In this document: positions 16,678-24,386 of the stretch, in pieces | Layout: the number at the start of each line of letters is the position of its first letter | How positions within the stretch are numbered: the stretch's first letter is position 1 | NCBI RefSeq assembly: GCF_041060425.1 | Contig: NZ_JAULBC010000002.1 | Span: 992,001 to 1,056,000, forward strand | Source of the DNA: Danxiaibacter flavus | GTDB taxonomy: Bacteria; Bacteroidota; Bacteroidia; Chitinophagales; Chitinophagaceae | Length of the DNA: 64,000 nucleotides | Reading direction: 5' to 3' | The notes under the pieces: generated by a model | The model's input: only the letters and a program-made list of their open reading frames with translations | Databases searched by the model: none | What the model was told of the DNA's origin: nothing | Made by a program: the position numbers and the translations under genes

Positions 16678-17129
16678 GCATTACATTATACAGGTTTGCC
16701 AGAACAAAATACAGTAATGATTTAAGTGGTAACGGTGCAAAGTTATATGGAGGACGATGGAACAATGTAGGCTACCCTGCCATTTATACCAGTTTTACAA
16801 CTTCTCTTTCCTTGCTGGAATTACTTATTCATAGCGTGAGCTATGACGAGATAAAAGATAATCGCCTGATGATTATTGAAGTGCCAGATACTTCCATCAT
16901 GGAAATCACTCCTAAAAAATTAAAAGCCAATTGGGAAAAAGATATTGATTACACAAGATTTATTGGCTCAGAATTCATTGCACATTCTTCTAACCTTCTT
17001 TTAAAAGTTCCTTCAGCTATTATTCCTTTCGAGCACAATTACGTCATCAATCCATTGCACAAAGATTTTGCAAAAGTGAAGTTGAAAGAAACAAGCGTTT
17101 TTTCGTTTGACGGGAGACTGTTTAAATAG
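16674..17129 (+). CDS. RES-domain toxin (NAD+-targeting)
   Basis: 151 residues covering a complete RES domain. Characterised family members deplete NAD+ (NAD+ phosphorylase or ADP-ribosyl-transfer activity), causing growth arrest. The three residues that name the family can be placed: Arg28 in GGRWN, Glu49 in SLLELLIH and Ser114 in KVPSA. YRFAR at the start and GYPAIYTS are also typical. Translationally coupled to the antitoxin by a 4-base overlap. Nothing suggests it is broken. The stop is followed at once by family B words and the triplicated 150-bp repeat. Confidence 0.9.
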   Translation: MSITLYRFARTKYSNDLSGNGAKLYGGRWNNVGYPAIYTSFTTSLSLLELLIHSVSYDEIKDNRLMIIEVPDTSIMEITPKKLKANWEKDIDYTRFIGSEFIAHSSNLLLKVPSAIIPFEHNYVINPLHKDFAKVKLKETSVFSFDGRLFK

Positions 17130-17582
17130 CTGTCAGCTATCAGCTATGAGCTATACCAATTTTCAGCATTTCATTTTTATGTAGAAGCTAAAATCTTAAT
17201 CAGTAGGTTAATGTCCTACGGACAAGAATAAACTGTGATCAGCATATTTCTATTGAGCTTAATGCCCTACGGGCAATTAGCTGTGAGCTGTTAGCTATGA
17301 GCTCTATCAATTTTGAGCATTTCATTTTTATGTAAAAGCTAAAACTTTATGCAACAGTTAATGTCCTACGGACAAGAAAGAATTTTGATCAGCATATTTC
17401 TATTGAGCTTAATGCCCTACGGGCAAGTAGCTGTGAGCTGTCAGCTATTAGCTATGAGCTCTATCAATTTGAGCATTTCATTTTTCTGTAAAAGCTAAAA
17501 CTTTAAGCAACAGTTAATGTCCTACGGACAAGAAAGAATTTTGATCAGCATATTTCTATTGGGCTTAATGCCCTACGGGCAA
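17128..17582. repeat. Three tandem copies of a 150-bp unit
   Basis: Units begin near 17128, 17278 and 17427. Each unit carries family B words, a conserved stretch around GAGCATTTCATTTTTATGTA, the mini-palindromic string AATGTCCTACGGACAAGAA, the segment GATCAGCATATTTCTATTG, and AATGCCCTACGGGCAA. Copies 2 and 3 are nearly identical; copy 1 is more diverged. GTCC-TAC-GGAC and GCCC-TAC-GGGC are 4-base-arm hairpins. Related strings lie at 36137-36152 and 52001-52019. No coding sequence is seen. Confidence 0.92.
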
Positions 17583-17753
17583 TACAAAATTCTAAAACCT
17601 GAATCATTTAAATCAAATCCCACAGCCTGTTACACCTGAACGAATCAGAGATTATTACATCAGACATGAGCGATCCTTAAGAGAGGTCTAGCCCAACTAG
17701 CAGCCTGTTACACCTAAGCAAATCAGACATCCACAAATCATACATAGCGATTT
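17583..17753. repeat. Family L words upstream of nothing coding
   Basis: CAGCCTGTTACACCT occurs at about 17622-17636 and again at 17701-17715. Each copy is followed by AAGCAAATCAGACATCC-like text, with ATCAGACAT repeats. A related string lies at 46190-46235. Otherwise I see nothing in this stretch, which ends at the sppA stop. Confidence 0.7.
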
Positions 17754-19511
17754 TTAATGGATTTCCGCGTCAAACGGCATTCTTGTCTGTGGAATATCAA
17801 ACAGTGTCTGTACTTTTTTTAATTTTTTGAGGAGGTTATATTGGGTTTCGCCGATCTCTTCTTTAACTACTTTTTCTTTTACATCACTGGAAGAAGAGCT
17901 TCCAAACAATTGCTCCCATAGATTTTTTTGTTCGGGATATTCCCGGGTTCTGTAGTCTGTTACTTTGGCCATGCGTGCAGCACAATCAACCGCTTGCTGC
18001 AAGGTGCCTATTCTGTCAACCAATCCTATTCCGGTTGCCCTGGTGCCTGTCCAAACTCTTCCCTGCGCAATGCTATCAACAAAGACGATATCTTTTTTTC
18101 GACCGTCGGCCACGCGGCTTTTAAAAGTGTAATAAATGGAATCCACAGATGCCTGCATAAATTTCTTCTCAGCATCAGATAGCGGCCGGTCAGATGATCC
18201 CATATCTGCATAAGGAGCTGTTTTCACCCTGTCGAAGGTAATACCCAGCTTATTCTTGAAAAACGATTGCATATTGGCCACAATAGTAAATACGCCAATA
18301 GAACCGGTAATGGTAGTATAATCGGCAAACACAGAATCTGCATTGCACGAAATATAATAACCGCCGCTAGCCGCCAGGTCCCCCATGCTTACAACTACTG
18401 GTTTTACTTTACGCGCCATGGAAATCTCACGCCATATAATGTCGCTCGCCAATGCACTGCCCCCGGGAGAGTTCACACGGAATACAATGGCTTTTATTCC
18501 ATCGTCGGTGCGGGCCTTGCGGATCAGGTTCTTAAATTCATCGCTCGCAATTTGTCCGCTTTCTCCTTTACCACTCACAATTTCGCCTTGCGCATATATA
18601 AGTGCAATTTTGTTTTTTCCGTCTTTTTTGTAGTCAGCTGCCTTGTTGTATTTTGACGCAGAGATGAAATTGATCTTTGCGTCGGCCTTTTCGCCAAGAT
18701 TTTTTGCCACCTCTGCTTTCCACTCATCATCGTAGCGCAAACCATCTATCAATTTATTGTTTAGTGCATCAGCAGGCGATTGAATGGTGCCATTATTGGC
18801 AAGTGCATGCAATGTTGCAGTATCAATGTTTCTTGCCTCAGATGTTGTCAGTAACAAATGGCTGTATAGATCATTCAGCCACACGGTTGTCTGTAACCTG
18901 TTCGGCTCGGTCATTTCTGTCGCACGCAACGGTTCAGTGGCACTCTTAAACTTGCCGGCATAAAATATTTCAGGCTGAATTTCCAATTTATCGAGCAGGC
19001 CTTTTATAAAAAAAAGATTACTGGTAAAACCATCCCATTCAATATGTCCCTGGGGGTGGCAATAAATTTTATCAGCAGCAGTTGAAACGTAGTAAGATTT
19101 TTGGGTCATGTACTCGCCATAAGCAATTACAAATTTTTTGCTCTTTTTAAAATCAACGATGGCTTCACGCAGTTCTTCATTTGTAGCGAATCCATTTACA
19201 TTATAACCGGCTTTAAGAACAATACCTTTAATGGCAGAATCTTTTTTAGCATAACTGATCATTCGTACCAGGTCATACAGCCCCAAAGCGTTGGCATCTT
19301 CTTTCCCTGCAAGTTCAGCAATCGGGCTTTCTTTGGTTTGTTCCATTATGGGAGATCCCAGATCAATAACAAGAACAGCTTTGCTTCCTACCTCAGGTTT
19401 ATCGGGTTGTAACGCGCGTCCAATTATGCCGGCCCCTACAAAAAAAGCAACAAGGGAAAAGATGACCAGTGCAAGCAAACACGCGAAGAATATTTTAAAA
19501 AAGCTTCTCAT
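17754..19511 (-). CDS. sppA: Signal peptide peptidase SppA (long, tandem form)
   Basis: Membrane-anchored serine protease that degrades cleaved signal peptides at the outer face of the inner membrane. 585 residues, typical of the 67-kDa form with two ClpP-like halves. An N-terminal membrane helix (about 5-30) is followed by the N-terminal half and the C-terminal half. The catalytic pair is assigned by comparison with the E. coli enzyme: Lys148 in AADKIY and Ser382 in GDLAASGGYYIS. VNSPGGSALASD (about 347-358) is the expected glycine-rich oxyanion region. Monocistronic. The 3' side carries family L and the 150-bp repeats. Confidence 0.94.
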   Translation of the reverse strand: MRSFFKIFFACLLALVIFSLVAFFVGAGIIGRALQPDKPEVGSKAVLVIDLGSPIMEQTKESPIAELAGKEDANALGLYDLVRMISYAKKDSAIKGIVLKAGYNVNGFATNEELREAIVDFKKSKKFVIAYGEYMTQKSYYVSTAADKIYCHPQGHIEWDGFTSNLFFIKGLLDKLEIQPEIFYAGKFKSATEPLRATEMTEPNRLQTTVWLNDLYSHLLLTTSEARNIDTATLHALANNGTIQSPADALNNKLIDGLRYDDEWKAEVAKNLGEKADAKINFISASKYNKAADYKKDGKNKIALIYAQGEIVSGKGESGQIASDEFKNLIRKARTDDGIKAIVFRVNSPGGSALASDIIWREISMARKVKPVVVSMGDLAASGGYYISCNADSVFADYTTITGSIGVFTIVANMQSFFKNKLGITFDRVKTAPYADMGSSDRPLSDAEKKFMQASVDSIYYTFKSRVADGRKKDIVFVDSIAQGRVWTGTRATGIGLVDRIGTLQQAVDCAARMAKVTDYRTREYPEQKNLWEQLFGSSSSSDVKEKVVKEEIGETQYNLLKKLKKVQTLFDIPQTRMPFDAEIH

Positions 19512-19565
19512 ATAGTTCCTCTTGTTAAAAATAAAGATATTTGATGCCTGTTATTCCTACAATTT

Positions 19566-20045
19566 ATGAATAGAGCATACCTGCTGACAGGCGGCAATAT
19601 AGGCAATAGAATGGATTATTTGTCAAGGGCACAAAATTTAATAGAGCAGTTTTGCGGTGAAATAGTGCATTTATCCGGCGTTTATGAAACTGCTGCCTGG
19701 GGACTGGAAGACCAGGAATCCTTCTACAACCAGGTGATCTGTATTGATACCGCTCTTGAACCGGAAGCCTTAATGAAGCAAATTCTTGCCATTGAAGAAC
19801 AAATGGGCAGAATACGAACCATAAAAATGGGACCGCGCATTATCGATATAGACATTCTTTTGATCGATGACCTTATCATTAATACACCCCTGTTAACCGT
19901 TCCGCACCCTTTTTTGCCGGAAAGAAAATTTGCATTAACACCCTTGAACGAAATTGCTCCCGACCTTGTACATCCTGTGCTAAACAAAACAATAAGTGAA
20001 TTATTGCAGGAATGTAAGGACCCCCTGAATGTGTATAAAATTTGA
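19566..20045 (+). CDS. folK: 2-amino-4-hydroxy-6-hydroxymethyldihydropteridine pyrophosphokinase
   Basis: Transfers pyrophosphate from ATP to 6-hydroxymethyl-dihydropterin in folate synthesis; cytosolic. 159 residues, the normal length. Signatures: LLTGGNIGNRMDYL at the start, MGRIRTIKMGPRIIDIDILL (metal and ATP binding Asp pair) and VPHPFLPERKFAL. No folP or folB is adjacent. The deoxynucleoside kinase begins 41 bases later on the same strand, and the two could share a transcript. Confidence 0.94.
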   Translation: MNRAYLLTGGNIGNRMDYLSRAQNLIEQFCGEIVHLSGVYETAAWGLEDQESFYNQVICIDTALEPEALMKQILAIEEQMGRIRTIKMGPRIIDIDILLIDDLIINTPLLTVPHPFLPERKFALTPLNEIAPDLVHPVLNKTISELLQECKDPLNVYKI

Positions 20046-20086
20046 TAACCTTTTTGGCGGCGGTTTTTAATTTTGGTTTGAACACA

Positions 20087-20719
20087 ATGAAGTACCAGTT
20101 TATAACAATAGAAGGAAACATTGGCGCGGGCAAAACAACCCTGGCACATTTACTTGCCAGGAAACTGAATGCCAGACTGGTTTTGGAAGAGTTTGCCGAT
20201 AATCCGTTCCTTCCAAAATTTTATGAAAATCCCAAGCAGTTTGCTTTTCCGCTCGAGCTGTTTTTTATGGCGGAGCGTTTTAAGCAGCTTAAAGAAATGA
20301 TTCACACAACTGATCTTTTCAAAAGCATCACTGTTTCCGATTATCTTTTTACAAAATGCCTTCTCTTTGCTAGAGTCAATTTACCGGATGATGAATTCAG
20401 GCTCTATCAGCGCCTGTTTGATATCATTCACCAGCAGCTTGTCTTTCCGGATATATTGATTTACCTGCATGTCCCGGTGGCTGGGTTACAAAGAAATATC
20501 AGGAAAAGAAACCGCTCGTATGAGCAAAACATCCCCGACGAATATCTCTTTAATATCCAGGAAACATACACGCACTACATCAAACAACATAACATAAAAA
20601 CCTTATTTGTCGACGCCGCAAATGCCGATTTCCTCGGCAACGACCAACATGTACAGGTTATACTAGACGCACTGGAAAAGGATTATGATGAGGGAAGACA
20701 TTATATTTCGTTACCATGA
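20087..20719 (+). CDS. Deoxynucleoside kinase (dNK/dGK-dAK family)
   Basis: Phosphorylates deoxynucleosides with ATP for dNTP salvage. 210 residues from the ATG at 20087 (MKYQFITIEGNIGAGKTTLA), with P-loop GNIGAGKTT, a Glu-rich substrate segment LEEFADNPFLPKFYENP, and the LID-region arginines RNIRKRNRSYEQ. The ERS/DRS motif of animal enzymes appears as SDYLF. Substrate preference cannot be read safely. The upstream frame from 20042 is only an extension. TAATTTTG at 20068-20075 fits the minus 7 consensus and would give a very short leader, so it may also be transcribed independently of folK. Confidence 0.88.
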   Translation: MKYQFITIEGNIGAGKTTLAHLLARKLNARLVLEEFADNPFLPKFYENPKQFAFPLELFFMAERFKQLKEMIHTTDLFKSITVSDYLFTKCLLFARVNLPDDEFRLYQRLFDIIHQQLVFPDILIYLHVPVAGLQRNIRKRNRSYEQNIPDEYLFNIQETYTHYIKQHNIKTLFVDAANADFLGNDQHVQVILDALEKDYDEGRHYISLP

Positions 20720-20724
20720 TTTTA

Positions 20725-20975
20725 ATGTACGATGTACCATGTACCATGTACGATGTACGGTGTTAGATGTTAGATGTACGGTGTACGATGTTGTTTCAAG
20801 TACGAAGTTTGAAGTACGAAGTACGTCTGTGTAACAGCTTTCTTTAACATTAGCCCCTCCATGTGCAGAGTAACTTTTCTCCCCTGCTGATTGCTAAAAG
20901 CTGACAGCTAATAGCTGACACCTGACACCTGATACCTGATACCTCACACCTCTTACCTCTCCCCTCCCACCGATA
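20725..20975. repeat. Families I and C forward, B' and F' inverted
   Basis: Left: GTACGATGTACCATGTACC-type (I) at 20728-20790 and CAAGTACGAAGTTTGAAGTA-type (C) at 20798-20825. Right: AGCTGACAGCTAATAGCTGA (B') at 20899-20918 and CACCTGATACCTGATACCTC-type (F') at 20919-20975. Left and right families differ, yet each is in the orientation seen at that side of other gaps. Confidence 0.85.
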
Positions 20976-21003
20976 GCTAACAAGTGGCAGCCAATTTTAT
21001 TTA

Positions 21004-21011
21004 TACATTTG
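21004..21011 (+). promoter_or_regulatory. Candidate minus 7 element for the MFS gene
   Basis: TACATTTG fits TAnnTTTG and lies 58 bases before the MFS start. No clear minus 33 TTG is seen at the expected distance. Confidence 0.45.
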
Positions 21012-21069
21012 CCAACAATCGGCCGCATACAAAATATCCCCTGCAAAACGGCCAGGAAAATAGTTGAAC

Positions 21070-22329
21070 ATGAGCACAGATAATGATGTCGCAGTTGTAA
21101 AAAACGATCCTTTTGTTTCAGTAAGAATTCCAGAATTTAAAAATCTTTTGATTGGCCGTTTCGCCTTTATAATGGGGCTTCGAATGATGGGCACACTTGT
21201 AGGCTGGTGGATTTATCTGTTAACCAATAAACCTTTTGCCATTGGCCTGGTTGGTTTGTCTGAAGTTATTCCCGCCGTTTCCCTCGCATTATATGCCGGC
21301 CATGTGATTGATATAAGCGAGAAAAGATTTATGCTGCTACGCGGTGTATTGCTGTACTTTCTTTGTGCTGCTACTCTTTTATTTTTATCGACTCCCTTTA
21401 CTGGAAGACACTTGTCAGCACACTGGATCGCTATCTGCATTTATGTGGTTGTCTTTTTCACCGGGGTGTTTCGTGCATTTACCGGGCCGGTGTTTAATGT
21501 GATCTTAGCTTTTATTGTTCCTAAAAACATCTTGCAAAACGCAACCACGTGGAACCAGGGTGCATGGTTATCAGCTTCCGTAACCGGACATGCTGTAGGC
21601 GGATTGTTAATCGCCTACACCGGTATATCGGGCGCGTTGACGGCCATCTGTTGTTTTATCCTTATTTCATTTTTCTTTCTGTTTAAACTAAAACACAAAC
21701 CAGCTTCGAATGAAAAAGGTGAACAGCGCACATGGGAAAGCGTTAAGGAAGGACTTAAATTCGTTTTTAAAACAAAAGAACTTTTAAGTGCCATATCGCT
21801 GGATATGTTTGCTGTATTGTTTGGAGGCGCAGTAGCCATGGTGCCGGTTTATGCCAGGGATATTTTAAAAGTAAGCCCCGTCGGCTTTGGCTGGCTGAAT
21901 GCCGCATCGGATATCGGCGCTATTTGCATAGTTGTTTTACTCACGCTCTTTCCATTGCGAAGACACCAGGGACGCACCTTGTTGTTTGCCGTTGCTACTT
22001 ATGGAACCTGTATTATTATTTTCGGTCTCTCTAAAATTTATGTTCTTTCCTTCTTTGCCTTAATGATCGGCGGAATGGTTGACGGCATCAGCGTTGTGGT
22101 ACGTGGTACTATCACACAGTTGAAGACGCCAGACAACATGCGCGGACGCGTTATGAGCGTAAACAGTATGTTCGTAAACTCAAGTAACGAACTTGGGCAG
22201 TTTGAAAGTGGCCTGGCTGCAAGATTGCTTGGCGTTGTTCCTTCAGTAGTTTTTGGTGGATGTATGACGTTGCTCGTTGTGGTTACTACATGGATAAAAG
22301 CGCCGAGTTTGAGGAAGATGGAGTATTAG
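21070..22329 (+). CDS. MFS transporter (MFS_3/EntS-like)
   Basis: 419-residue inner-membrane protein with about 11-12 hydrophobic segments. The conserved first part is FKNLLIGRFAFIMGLRMMGT; the loop after helix 2-3 reads YAGHVIDISEKR, in place of the general MFS GxxxDRxGRR loop. Mid-protein VPVYARDILKVSPVGFGWLNAASDIGA and the late TPDNMRGRVMSVNSMFVN are typical of the family that includes enterobactin exporter EntS and macrolide efflux proteins. Substrate unknown; no siderophore synthesis genes are nearby. The ATG at 21070 is preferred to an in-frame TTG two codons earlier. Confidence 0.88.
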   Translation: MSTDNDVAVVKNDPFVSVRIPEFKNLLIGRFAFIMGLRMMGTLVGWWIYLLTNKPFAIGLVGLSEVIPAVSLALYAGHVIDISEKRFMLLRGVLLYFLCAATLLFLSTPFTGRHLSAHWIAICIYVVVFFTGVFRAFTGPVFNVILAFIVPKNILQNATTWNQGAWLSASVTGHAVGGLLIAYTGISGALTAICCFILISFFFLFKLKHKPASNEKGEQRTWESVKEGLKFVFKTKELLSAISLDMFAVLFGGAVAMVPVYARDILKVSPVGFGWLNAASDIGAICIVVLLTLFPLRRHQGRTLLFAVATYGTCIIIFGLSKIYVLSFFALMIGGMVDGISVVVRGTITQLKTPDNMRGRVMSVNSMFVNSSNELGQFESGLAARLLGVVPSVVFGGCMTLLVVVTTWIKAPSLRKMEY

Positions 22330-22432
22330 CGGGTTATTCGTTATAAGTTATACGTGATACGTTGATTAGAGCGAAGAGGTGTGAAGGTTTGAGGTGTGAG
22401 GCATAAGGTTTGAGGCGTGAGGAGCTGGGCAA
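22330..22432. repeat. Family M-like and F-like words
   Basis: GTTATAAGTTATACGTGATA-type text at 22342-22361 resembles family M. GAGGTGTGAAGGTTTGAGGT-type text at 22375-22425 is a variant of family F in the left-hand form. No right-hand partner is seen before xseA. Confidence 0.65.
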
Positions 22433-22537
22433 AGAATAAAAATTATTATTTATTGTACCGATAGGTAACAAGCATTATACGAGAAGTGTTAGAGACTGTT
22501 GATTGCTTTTTGTAATTTGGCCGGATAAAATGAACGG

Positions 22538-24010
22538 ATGCCGGAGCAGGTGAATGACAAGAAAGTGTTTTCGTTGCTGGAGGTGGCGAAGAGTGTTGAA
22601 AAAACACTTAATGAACGCTACTCTACGTCATTTTGGGTGAAGGCTGAAATGAACAAGCTGAACTTTTACAGGCATTCCGGCCATTGTTATCCTGAACTTG
22701 TTGAAAAGAATAACGGGAAGGTGATCGCCCAGTTAAGATCGTATTTGTGGAAAGAAGATTACCGCCGGATTGATGGCAATTTTCAACGCGTTTTAAAAGA
22801 GCCATTGAAAGACGGTATTAAGATCTTGTTTCTTGCCAAGATAACATTCGATCCGGTGTACGGCCTCTCCCTCTGGATCCAGGATATCGACCCCAGCTAT
22901 ACTTTAGGTGACCTTGAAAAAGAAAAACAGGAAACAATTGACAAGCTTAGAGAAGAAGGGCTTTACGATAGAAACAAGCAATTACAATTTCCACTTTTGC
23001 CGCAAAGGATTGCCATTATTTCAGTTGAGACAAGTAAGGGTTATGCTGATTTCCTGAATGTGATTGATAACAATCCCTGGGAATATAGATTCTTTTACAT
23101 GTTGTTTCCTGCAATTCTGCAAGGTGATAAAGCAGTAACTGATATAACTGCACAGCTTAGAAAGATAAAAAAGGCGATTAGTCATTTCGATGTAGTTGCG
23201 ATCATAAGGGGCGGCGGTGGCGATGTTGGCCTGTCCTGTTACAACAATTTTAAACTGGCGAAAGCAATAGCCACTTTTCCCATTCCCGTTATCACCGGTA
23301 TTGGTCACTCAACCAATGAAACCGTTAGCGAGATGATCTCTTTTGCCAATGCAATTACGCCTACAAAGCTGGCGGAATATCTTATTCAGCACTTTCATAA
23401 TTTCTCCACGCCAGTACGGGAAGCTGCCCGCAAGGTTGTAGAACGATCAAGGCGAATGATCGCTGATGATAAAACGCAATTTCAAACGGAGATCAAACTT
23501 TTCCGTTCGCTAACGCAAAAGCTTTTATCAGCCAATCAGCACGAAATGAAAGGGCTCTCCCGCTCTTTGCTTTATCATACATCATTCAGATTTAAAGAAG
23601 AAAGGAGCTTTTTGAAGACTGCGCGACAGGATATTTTCAAAAGTGCAATCATTGTTACTGTTTCGGAAAAAAGAGCTATCAAGGAACTTTCTGTTGCCAT
23701 TCACAAAGAGAGCAACTTCCAATTGAATCTAAGCAGAACAGGCATTGATCGTTACAAAGACAAATTAAACCAACAGACTTGCATTCTTTTTAAACAGGCA
23801 GACGCAACTCTTACCAGCATCGACAAAAATGTTACGAATATGAGTCCGGTAAACGTGCTGCGAAGAGGTTACAGCATAACCCTGTTAAATGGCAGGGCCA
23901 TAAAGGAGGCTACGGATGCAAAGCCGGGTGATAAAATTACTACCACGGTTTTTAACGGAAATATTACTAGCATTGTACATTCAACCGATAAAAAAGCAGA
24001 AAATGAATGA
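22538..24010 (+). CDS. xseA: Exodeoxyribonuclease VII large subunit
   Basis: Catalytic subunit of exonuclease VII, which degrades single-stranded DNA from both ends. 490 residues: N-terminal OB-fold (about 10-110; VFSLLEVAKSVEKTLNERYS, FWVKAEMNKLNFY), then the catalytic core with LPQRIAIISVETSKGYADFL, VVAIIRGGGGDVGLSCYNN and VITGIGHSTNETVSE, and a helical C-terminal part ending in LRRGYSITLLNGR. It overlaps xseB by 8 bases, so the two subunits are translationally coupled. Confidence 0.95.
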   Translation: MPEQVNDKKVFSLLEVAKSVEKTLNERYSTSFWVKAEMNKLNFYRHSGHCYPELVEKNNGKVIAQLRSYLWKEDYRRIDGNFQRVLKEPLKDGIKILFLAKITFDPVYGLSLWIQDIDPSYTLGDLEKEKQETIDKLREEGLYDRNKQLQFPLLPQRIAIISVETSKGYADFLNVIDNNPWEYRFFYMLFPAILQGDKAVTDITAQLRKIKKAISHFDVVAIIRGGGGDVGLSCYNNFKLAKAIATFPIPVITGIGHSTNETVSEMISFANAITPTKLAEYLIQHFHNFSTPVREAARKVVERSRRMIADDKTQFQTEIKLFRSLTQKLLSANQHEMKGLSRSLLYHTSFRFKEERSFLKTARQDIFKSAIIVTVSEKRAIKELSVAIHKESNFQLNLSRTGIDRYKDKLNQQTCILFKQADATLTSIDKNVTNMSPVNVLRRGYSITLLNGRAIKEATDAKPGDKITTTVFNGNITSIVHSTDKKAENE

Positions 24011-24209
24011 TGAGCTAAATTATACACAAGCATTTGAAGAGTTGCAGGCCATTGTAACCGAAATTGAACAGGGTGAAATTACCGTAGATGAACTTTCTGA
24101 AAAAGTAAAACGTGCCGCGCAGCTCATCAAAATCTGCAAACAAAAACTTACCACTACAGAGGAAGATGTAAATAAGATTTTGAAAGAACTGGAAGGTGAA
24201 GACGCGTAA
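24003..24209 (+). CDS. xseB: Exodeoxyribonuclease VII small subunit
   Basis: 68-residue helical partner of XseA: MNDELNYTQAFEELQAIVTE, then IEQGEITVDELSEKVKRAAQLIKICKQKL, the classic small-subunit pattern of two helices. The ATG at 24003 lies in the last codons of xseA; readings from 23916 only repeat xseA in another frame. The stop codon TAA (24207-24209) falls inside the first family A word (GCGTAAGACC), so the C-terminus is set by the repeat. Confidence 0.93.
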   Translation: MNDELNYTQAFEELQAIVTEIEQGEITVDELSEKVKRAAQLIKICKQKLTTTEEDVNKILKELEGEDA

Positions 24210-24386
24210 GACCGTAAGACACGTAAGACACGTAAGACACGTAAGATAGTAAGATCGTAAGATCGTAAGAAAAAAAGGCACCGCATGCTCCTTCGCTTTG
24301 ATAAACGTAAAACGTACAACTTATAACTTACAACCTCCAACAGCTTTAAGCTTTAAGCTTTGAGCTTTAGGCTTTAAGCTCACTCC
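24205..24386. repeat. Family A forward, M' and G' inverted
   Basis: CGTAAGACCGTAAGACACGT-type words run from the xseB stop to 24270. AAACGTACAACTTATAACTT (M') lies at 24308-24327. CTTTAAGCTTTAAGCTTTGA-type words (G') run 24344-24380 and reach the antiporter stop. The gap lies between convergent genes. Confidence 0.88.

Noticed and set aside
17128..17582. CRISPR-like array
   Set aside because: The 150-bp units are homologous along their whole length with no unique spacers, and no cas genes are nearby. The 8-bp array at 7013 is likewise not CRISPR.
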